From NCBI GenBank assembly GCA_034003585.1, contig JAVEYH010000100.1, positions 1-13,405 of the forward strand: a stretch of 13,405 nt of DNA, given 5' to 3'. The notes beneath the pieces were generated by a model. It worked only from the letters and a program-made list of their open reading frames with translations, had not been told where the DNA came from and made no database searches. This document shows, piece by piece, positions 6,315 to 11,247 of the stretch (positions are counted from its first letter, which is position 1; each line of letters opens with the position of its first letter). Source of the stretch: JAPXSY01 sp034003585. GTDB lineage: Bacteria > Verrucomicrobiota > Kiritimatiellia > RFP12 > UBA1067. A program made the position numbers and the translations under genes.

Positions 6315-8405
6315 TTGACTGTGCGGGCAATCGTCACCCGAATGGCGCCGCTGATGCTCACGGTTTTGTGCGCGGGACCGGTCCTGAGCCTGTCCGCGCG
6401 CACCGTACGGGTCGGCGTGTATGACAACAACCCGAAAATCGGGCTCTCCGCCGCCGGCGAGGTCCAAGGCATCTTCGCGGATCTGATCGAAGACATCGCC
6501 GCCGCGGAGGGCTGGCGCATCGAATACGTTCACGGCACCTGGGCCGAGGGGCTCGACCGCCTGAACCGCGGCGAGATTGACCTGATGCCGGATGTGGCGA
6601 GCACTCCGTCGCGGCTCCGTCAGTTCACCCTGCATCAGGAACCCGTGCTCTCCGACTGGTTTCAGATCTACACGCGCCGCATGAGCGGCGTGCGCTCGCT
6701 GGTGGACCTCCACGGCAAACGGGTCTCGGTCCTGGAGCGCTCCATCCAGCAGGAGGCGTTTGAGAAAATCATCGCGGGGTTCGATCTGCAGATCACGCTG
6801 CTTCCCTTCCCGGATTACCGGGCCGCTTTTTCCGCGGTGGCGGACGGCCGGTCGGATGCCGTGATCGTCAACCGGTTCTACGGTACCGCACACCTCCGGG
6901 AGCATCCGCTCGAAGACACGGCCATCATCTTCAGCCCCACCCGCCTGTTCTTCGCGGCGCGGAACCCCGGGGCGGATGTGACCCTTCTCGACGCGCTCGA
7001 TCGCCATCTGGCGCGCCTGAAAAAAGATCCGGAATCCGTGTATTACCGCTCGCTGCGGCGCTGGACCTCCGAACGGACCGCGTTCGCCCTTCCGGTGTGG
7101 CTGAAAACCGTCATCGCGCTGGTATGCGTGTTGTTGCTCAGCAGCCTCTTCTGGAGTATCGAGCTGAAACGCCAGGTGCGCCTCCAAACGCGGGACCTGG
7201 CGCGGCGCAACCGCGAGCTTCAGGATCTGAACGAACAGAAAGAGCAGACCGAACGCAAACTCGCACAATACCACCGGGAACTGGAAGCCATGGTCGCGAG
7301 CCGTACCGCGGAAGTGGAAGCGGCCAACGAACAGCTCACCGCCATTTTCCAGACCGCCAATGTCGGTATCGCCGTCCTGCGGAACCGCGCGGTGGTGCGC
7401 TGCAATCCGCGGCTGGAGGAGATGTTCGGCTACGCCCCCGGCGAAATGGAGGGCAGGGCCACCCATTCCTGGTATACCAACGAAACGGATTACGAGACCG
7501 TGGGACGGGATGTGCGGAACGCCATCTGGTCCGGCAAAGTCTATCGCGGCCTGGTCCGCTACCGGCGCAAGGACGGCTCGCTGTTCTGGGCAAGCCTGAC
7601 GGACCGCGCGCTGGACGTGCGGGATACGGAAAAGGGGTTGGTGACCGTGATTGAGGACGTCACGGCCGAACGCGAGGCCGCAGAGTCGTTGCGCCGCGCA
7701 CTGGAGCAGGCCGAAGCGGCCGACCGCCTGAAATCCGCCTTTCTCGCCACCATGTCCCACGAGCTGCGCACCCCGCTGAATTCGATCATCGGCTTCTCCG
7801 GCATCCTGCTGCAGGAACGGGTGGGGCCGCTGAATCCGGAGCAGCGCAAACAGCTCGACATGGTGCGGGGCAGTTCACGCCACCTGCTCGCGCTGATCAA
7901 CGACATTCTGGACATTTCGAAGATCGAGGCCGGCCAGCTCGATCTGCGCATCGAACCGTTCGACGTCTGTGCCTCCGCCGCGCAGACGGCGCGGCTCATC
8001 CAGCCGCTCGCGGAGAAAAAGGGGCTCGCGCTGCGCACCGATCTGCCGGAACAGCCGGTCCTCCTGAACAGCGATCAGCGCCGGTTCGAACAGATCCTGC
8101 TGAATCTGCTCAACAACGCGGTCAAGTTCACGGAGCGCGGCTCCGTGACCCTTTCTGTCCGCCCCTGCGGGGACACCCTCCGGATCGCGGTCGCCGATAC
8201 CGGCATCGGCATCCGTCCCGCGGATCTCGATTCGCTTTTCAAACCCTTCCGGCAGATCGACACCGGCCTCTCGCGCCAATACGAGGGCACGGGGCTGGGA
8301 CTGGCCATCTGCCGGCGCCTGGCGGAAAAGATGGGCGGCACGATGAGCGTCACCAGCGAGTGGGGCCAGGGCAGCGTCTTCACCTGCACGCTGCCGTATC
8401 CGTGA
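6315..8405 (+). CDS. sensor histidine kinase with periplasmic solute-binding domain and PAS
   Basis: Membrane sensor kinase of 696 residues. The order is: signal peptide (1-28, SLSA cleavage); family-3 solute-binding domain (about 31-245, with VRVGVYDNNP, GIFADLIEDIA and GEIDLMPDVA); one transmembrane helix (about 265-281); coiled coil (about 285-340); PAS/PAC (about 341-455); HisKA with phospho-His H482 in ATMSHELRTPLNSIIGFS; and HATPase with N601, D628 (VADTGIGI) and the GTGLGLAI box from 658. All kinase residues are intact. There is no receiver domain and no response regulator in the window. The ligand is probably a small molecule such as an amino acid, by domain analogy; the sequence does not name it. 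The TTG start at 6315 is chosen because AGGAGG ends 8 nt upstream and a signal peptide follows directly. GTG 6321, ATG 6342 and the upstream TTG 6279 are alternatives. Confidence 0.93.
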   Translation: MTVRAIVTRMAPLMLTVLCAGPVLSLSARTVRVGVYDNNPKIGLSAAGEVQGIFADLIEDIAAAEGWRIEYVHGTWAEGLDRLNRGEIDLMPDVASTPSRLRQFTLHQEPVLSDWFQIYTRRMSGVRSLVDLHGKRVSVLERSIQQEAFEKIIAGFDLQITLLPFPDYRAAFSAVADGRSDAVIVNRFYGTAHLREHPLEDTAIIFSPTRLFFAARNPGADVTLLDALDRHLARLKKDPESVYYRSLRRWTSERTAFALPVWLKTVIALVCVLLLSSLFWSIELKRQVRLQTRDLARRNRELQDLNEQKEQTERKLAQYHRELEAMVASRTAEVEAANEQLTAIFQTANVGIAVLRNRAVVRCNPRLEEMFGYAPGEMEGRATHSWYTNETDYETVGRDVRNAIWSGKVYRGLVRYRRKDGSLFWASLTDRALDVRDTEKGLVTVIEDVTAEREAAESLRRALEQAEAADRLKSAFLATMSHELRTPLNSIIGFSGILLQERVGPLNPEQRKQLDMVRGSSRHLLALINDILDISKIEAGQLDLRIEPFDVCASAAQTARLIQPLAEKKGLALRTDLPEQPVLLNSDQRRFEQILLNLLNNAVKFTERGSVTLSVRPCGDTLRIAVADTGIGIRPADLDSLFKPFRQIDTGLSRQYEGTGLGLAICRRLAEKMGGTMSVTSEWGQGSVFTCTLPYP

Positions 8406-8514
8406 GGCGGGGTTGCGGGATGACGCGGGCGGTACCACCGCCTTGGTGGATCCGGGTCACATCCCCACCGCTGACGGGTCACGCTTGCCTTACATCCATG
8501 CCGGCCAGATCCTT

Positions 8515-8536
8515 TTCACACCTTGCGAGGTGTGAA
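8515..8536. repeat. perfect 9-bp hairpin downstream of the kinase gene
   Basis: TTCACACCT (8515-8523) and AGGTGTGAA (8528-8536) form a perfect stem around the tetraloop TGCG. It lies 110 nt after the kinase stop and 83 nt before the next ATG. The T run is on the 5' side and no T tract follows on either strand, so it is not a standard terminator. It could be an operator for the downstream gene or a non-canonical 3' end. A smaller GGCGG/CCGCC stem lies at 8428-8442. Confidence 0.55.
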
Positions 8537-8582
8537 CTCCGCCGAAAACGAAAGGGGCCCCATAAAAACCGCATAAACCCGC

Positions 8583-8612
8583 TTGTCGCCGCACGCCGGA
8601 TCGGGATACCAT
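8583..8612 (+). promoter_or_regulatory. possible promoter for the unknown membrane-anchored gene
   Basis: TTGTCG (8583-8588) and TACCAT (8607-8612) are 18 nt apart, each with four of six consensus matches. Transcription would start almost at the ATG at 8619, giving a leaderless or nearly leaderless message, which fits the lack of a ribosome site there. The signal is weak. Confidence 0.3.
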
Positions 8613-8618
8613 AGGGCC

Positions 8619-9304
8619 ATGACTCGATGGACACGTGGGTTTCTTCCCTTCCTCGCGGCCGGCGCGGTTCTGCTCGCGCTCGCGCTCTTTTGGCGCCACC
8701 TCGCGGCGCGCCCAGACAGCGGTGTCCTCCCGGACACGCCCGTCAAGACATGGCCGTCCGGTCAGGTTGCGGCTCCCGTTGCCGGTCCCGCCGCGCCCCC
8801 GGCGTCCGCCCGCCAGACCGCCGCGCGCCGCAAACCGCCGCGCGCCGCAGGGAAAGGCGTTGCCGCAAAACCCGGCACCGGCACAGCCGCGGAGACGGCG
8901 GCGCAACCGGCCGCGCCCGCCACACCGCGCCCGGCTGCGGCGCGCTCCGCACTCCGCGAGCAGGCGGTCGAAAAGTGGGAGGCGTTCGTGGACCAAATCG
9001 CGGAGCGCGCCGCCCCGCCGGATGCCGGCCAGATGGAGCAGTTCAAAAAGGAGTTCGCGCGCCTGCATGCGGACGACCAAAGGGACGCACTCCAGACGGC
9101 CCTCAACCTGCTGCCGGACGAGCAGTTCGTCTCCCTGTTCGCCATCCTCTTTGACAAATCCCAGAACCCCGAAGTGTTGGACGAGATCTTCAACGACGCG
9201 CTGAACCGGCCCGAAGAAATCAAGGTGCCGATGATGAAAACCTTGCTTCAGGACAAGGGGCACCCGCTCCACGCCGAGGCCGCGCGCATTCTGGACGCGA
9301 CCGG
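8619..9304 (+). CDS. single-span membrane protein of unknown function, 3' end lost in gap
   Basis: I do not recognise this protein. The first 228 codons are visible. A short basic N-terminus (MTRWTR) is followed by one hydrophobic helix (about 8-25) that would anchor it in the inner membrane with the rest outside the cytoplasm. Residues 27 to about 117 are a low-complexity linker rich in Ala, Pro, Arg and Lys. From about 119 a folded helical region begins (ALREQAVEKWEAFVDQIAER, LQTALNLLPDEQFVSLFAIL, EVLDEIFNDALNRPEEIKVP). Its paired helices look like HEAT- or TPR-type repeats. The ATG at 8619 is chosen because the hydrophobic helix follows at once; the ribosome site is poor, and an in-frame TTG at 8583 is less likely. 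The coding frame runs into the N gap, and the stop must lie inside the gap because pyrF ends 3 nt beyond it. Confidence 0.75.
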
Positions 9305-9404
9305 NNNNNNNNNNNNNNNNNNNNNNNNNNNNNNNNNNNNNNNNNNNNNNNNNNNNNNNNNNNNNNNNNNNNNNNNNNNNNNNNNNNNNNNNNNNNNNNN
9401 NNNN
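9305..9404. other. assembly gap (100 N)
   Basis: Exactly 100 unknown bases, the conventional placeholder for a scaffold gap of unknown real length. It hides the 3' end of the unknown membrane protein and any short gene or terminator between it and pyrF. Confidence 0.98.
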
Positions 9405-9406
9405 CG

Positions 9407-10123
9407 TTACCCGACTCCGCGCTCACGCGCGGCCGCCGCCATTTCCGCGGCGATCGCCCGCGCCGCCGCGCACGGGTCGGACGCCTCGAGGATCGGACGG
9501 CCCACCACCAGATGCGTCGAGCCGTCACGCACTGCCGCGGCGGGCGTGGCCACCCGTTTCTGGTCGCCGACCTCCGCCCCGGCCGGCCGCACGCCGGGCG
9601 TGACCAAAAGCGCGTCCGCGCCCAACGCCGCGCGCAGGCGCGCCACCTCGCGGGGCGAGCAGACAATGCCGTCGGCGCCGCTCTCCCGGGCGAGGCGCCC
9701 CAGCGCCTCGACCTGCCCGGCCATATCGCGCGCCACACCGAAATCCGCAAGGTCCGCCTGATCGAGGCTGGTCAGCATGGTAACCGCCAGCAGCCGCGGC
9801 GCGCCCGCTCCCGCACTCCGGGCACCCTCTTTCGCCGCACGGATCATCGCGCGTCCGCCCGCCGCATGCAGGGTCATCAATTCCACGCCCAACGCCGCGC
9901 CGGCCCGCACCGCGCGCTCCACGGTGCGCGGGATGTCATGCAGTTTGAGGTCGAGGAACACCCGCTTGCCTCGTCCCCGAACCGCCCGCACCACATCGGG
10001 CCCCCCGGCACTGAACAGTTCCAGTCCGATCTTGTAAAATGAAACGGCATCCCCCAGCCGGTCAACGGTCCGGACGACTTCCGCTACAGAGGGGACATCC
10101 AACGCCACAATCAGTTCCGCCAT
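9407..10123 (-). CDS. pyrF: orotidine 5'-phosphate decarboxylase
   Basis: Catalyses the last step of UMP synthesis, decarboxylating orotidine 5'-phosphate, in the cytoplasm as a TIM-barrel dimer. It is 238 residues, the normal length for bacterial PyrF. The signature FLDLKLHDIPRTV carries the catalytic D58-x-K60-x-x-D63. Other family blocks are LIVALDVPS at the start, FYKIGLELF (about 29-37), LLVTPGVRPAG and the phosphate-binding loop HLVVGRPILEA near the C-terminus. An AAGGAT ribosome site lies about 8 nt before the ATG on the minus strand. It converges on the unknown gene across the assembly gap and stands alone: no other pyrimidine gene is visible. Its 5' region contains a weak promoter and a perfect palindrome, so regulation by a DNA-binding protein or RNA hairpin is possible. 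Confidence 0.96.
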   Translation of the reverse strand: MAELIVALDVPSVAEVVRTVDRLGDAVSFYKIGLELFSAGGPDVVRAVRGRGKRVFLDLKLHDIPRTVERAVRAGAALGVELMTLHAAGGRAMIRAAKEGARSAGAGAPRLLAVTMLTSLDQADLADFGVARDMAGQVEALGRLARESGADGIVCSPREVARLRAALGADALLVTPGVRPAGAEVGDQKRVATPAAAVRDGSTHLVVGRPILEASDPCAAARAIAAEMAAAARERGVG

Positions 10124-10148
10124 CTTTCCGCATCCTTTGCTTTGCCCG

Positions 10149-10178
10149 TATTAAGCCAAAAACCGCCCGCACAGGCAA
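10149..10178 (-). promoter_or_regulatory. possible promoter for pyrF
   Basis: On the minus strand a TTGCCT (10173-10178) matching the hisG -35 hexamer lies 18-19 nt before an AT-rich TTAATAC segment. The -10 is a poor match, so this is only a candidate. It sits just downstream of the palindrome at 10189-10221. Confidence 0.3.
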
Positions 10179-10188
10179 TCCCGGACGA

Positions 10189-10221
10189 GTGCGATTCCGT
10201 TTCGTTGAAACGGAATCGCAC
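10189..10221. repeat. perfect 15-bp palindrome upstream of pyrF
   Basis: GTGCGATTCCGTTTC (10189-10203) and GAAACGGAATCGCAC (10207-10221) are exact reverse complements around the 3-nt loop GTT. No T tract follows on either strand, so a terminator is unlikely. It lies 11 nt upstream of the candidate pyrF -35, an operator-like position. Confidence 0.75.
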
Positions 10222-10234
10222 CCAAGGTGAAGTC

Positions 10235-10331
10235 AGGATTGAGGAAGGAGGAGTCTGAGAACGGGGCACCCCTTACTCAATTCCTTTGCCTTCAGGGTGT
10301 TACAACTCCTGCCTCCTCCTTCCTAAATCCT
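10235..10331. repeat. 97-nt element with 19-nt inverted ends
   Basis: AGGATTGAGGAAGGAGGAG (10235-10253) and its reverse complement at 10313-10331 match at 18 of 19 positions, enclosing 59 nt. The base composition is purine-rich on one arm and pyrimidine-rich on the other, unlike the GC-balanced genes around it. It could be a small non-autonomous mobile element, a repeat unit, or one large RNA hairpin. I see no clear target-site duplication and no coding potential. The rest of the 359-nt intergenic stretch (10124-10482) holds a T7 run (10371-10377), a -10-like TTTAAT (10410-10415) without a clear -35, and a small CGGGCG/CGCCCG hairpin (10442-10460). Confidence 0.6.
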
Positions 10332-10482
10332 CCTTGGGATGCGAATATAGGGCTGTCCCCTCGACACTCCTTTTTTTCGCCCCACGGCAATACAAAAGTT
10401 AAACCTCCGTTTAATACGACTGTTTGAAACGACGCGCCATCCGGGCGGAGGGTTCGCCCGCAGGCGTCAGAAAGGCGGCAAC

Positions 10483-10902
10483 ATGAACAAGAAACAACGC
10501 GCACGCTTCTGGGGGACGGTTTTGACAGTGGGCATGCTGGCGGCTGTGCCGGCGAGGGCTGACCGCGTGAGCTTCGGACTGGGGATCGGTACCGGCAGCG
10601 GCTTTCTGGCTCTGGGCGTGAACCGGGGCGGCCGCGGACATCCCCACAGGCCGCAGCGGTTCTATCCTCATCATCCCCTCCCGCGGCCGCGCGGGTTTCT
10701 GCCGCCGCCCGTGATCTTCGCGCCGCCGGTCGTGGTGGCGACCGCGCCGGTGGTGGTCCGCAGCGGTTTCTGGCAGGAACGCGAAGAGCGCGTGTGGGTC
10801 GAAGGGTGCTGGATCGAAACGCTGGACGCGTTCGGACGCCGCTGCAAGCAGTGGCAGCCCGGACACTGGGAAGTCCGGCGCATCCGCGAATGGGTGGAGT
10901 GA
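10483..10902 (+). CDS. small secreted protein with Gly/Pro/His-rich middle and W-rich tail
   Basis: A 139-residue exported protein of unknown function. A signal peptide (about 1-26, cleavage after ARA) is followed by a Gly-rich stretch (30-51), a Pro/His/Arg-rich stretch (52-75), a hydrophobic PPVV-type segment (76-93) and a Trp-rich tail. The tail carries SGFWQEREERVWVEGCW and QWQPGHWEVRRIREW, with WQPGHW resembling the YxWxPGxW/WxxGxW repeats of some periplasmic proteins. Two Cys (109 and 121) flank the tail core and could form a disulfide in the periplasm. AAAGG (10471-10475) lies 7 nt before the ATG. The composition fits an envelope or cell-surface protein, and a PATR-repeat gene lies downstream on the same strand, but that gene has its own promoter. 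No function is assigned. Confidence 0.82.
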   Translation: MNKKQRARFWGTVLTVGMLAAVPARADRVSFGLGIGTGSGFLALGVNRGGRGHPHRPQRFYPHHPLPRPRGFLPPPVIFAPPVVVATAPVVVRSGFWQEREERVWVEGCWIETLDAFGRRCKQWQPGHWEVRRIREWVE

Positions 10903-10917
10903 CCGGGCAGGCCGGTC
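10901..10917 (+). terminator. possible weak terminator hairpin at the stop codon
   Basis: GACCGG (10901-10906) pairs with CCGGTC (10912-10917) around GCAGG and is followed by TTCCGTT. The stem overlaps the stop codon and the T tract is poor. A second small stem CTTCC/GGAAG follows at 10917-10932. Confidence 0.3.
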
Positions 10918-10985
10918 TTCCGTTAAGGGGAAGCCCATCCGTATCGCGGTCATTCCGGCTTTGATGCTATTGGTTTTCCGGCGCC

Positions 10986-11051
10986 GGGATCGGGATCGAA
11001 CGCCCCGTTGTTTGACGATCCCGATTCCGATCTCGACCCCGCCGCCGATGA
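10986..11051. repeat. dispersed palindromic repeat, copy 2
   Basis: GGGATCGGGATCG (10986-10998) pairs with CGATCCCGATTCC (11016-11028) at every position if one G-U wobble is allowed, around a 17-nt loop. The right part (11016-11051) is identical to copy 1 (6063-6098) at 30 of 36 positions, and the loops share AAnGCC and TTGACGA/CTGACGA. The left arm is one 6-nt unit shorter than in copy 1, as expected for slippage of a hexamer. It starts 83 nt after the stop of the small secreted protein. Confidence 0.8.
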
Positions 11052-11098
11052 TTTTTCCTCCCAACGCCTGCATTCCCTTTCGTCCTCAAACTTCAGGG

Positions 11099-11126
11099 TT
11101 GACTCTCCCCATCCTCCCCGCATAAT
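11099..11126 (+). promoter_or_regulatory. sigma70-type promoter for the PATR-repeat gene
   Basis: TTGACT (11099-11104, five of six) and CATAAT (11121-11126, five of six) are 16 nt apart. Transcription should start near 11133, giving a leader of about 115 nt before the ATG at 11248. Confidence 0.6.
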
Positions 11127-11136
11127 GAATGTCACT

Positions 11137-11215
11137 CGTGGGTGTCGGAACGTTACCAGGACAAGCCTGCGGGATGCTAGTGGATTATGATTGTGAAATG
11201 AGACACCCGTGTTTT
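11137..11215 (+). promoter_or_regulatory. structured leader of the PATR-repeat gene (hairpin plus U run)
   Basis: In RNA, CGTGGGTGTC (11137-11146) pairs with GACACCCGTG (11202-11211) at all ten positions, two of them G-U. The closing arm is followed at once by TTTT (11212-11215). The 55-nt interior holds a small CAGG-ACAAG-CCTG hairpin (11157-11169). The shape resembles a closed multi-branch leader ending in a terminator-like arm, as in attenuators or riboswitches. I do not recognise a known riboswitch class in it. Confidence 0.4.
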
Positions 11216-11247
11216 GAGGTCTAGTAAAACAGGAAGAAGGAGCGACC

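Noticed and set aside
6307..6318. Three-codon mini-ORF (ATG AGG TTT TGA) overlapping the kinase TTG start
   Set aside because: The ATG directly abuts AGGAGG with no spacing, so ribosomes would not initiate there efficiently. The overlap is probably accidental.
4810..6330. 506-codon minus-strand frame opposite the end of prlC and the EEP gene
   Set aside because: Antisense to two genes with intact catalytic motifs. Its GVGVGVGIG stretch is only the translated hexamer repeat of palindromic copy 1.
8552..8559. GGGGCCCC palindrome as a terminator or operator
   Set aside because: Eight bases of G/C palindrome are expected by chance in DNA this GC-rich, and no loop or T tract goes with it.
9405..9761. 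Continuation of the 8619 reading frame beyond the N gap
   Set aside because: The gap length is unknown, so the frame is not preserved. The sequence after the gap is the antisense of pyrF.
10412..10421. TAATACGACT, identical to the first ten bases of the phage T7 promoter
   Set aside because: The match stops after ten bases and lacks the CACTATAG initiation half. No phage gene or vector sequence is nearby, so it is coincidental.
10227..10427. 66-codon open frame upstream of the small secreted protein
   Set aside because: It is composed of the 97-nt inverted-repeat element and a T run, without a ribosome site or protein-like composition.
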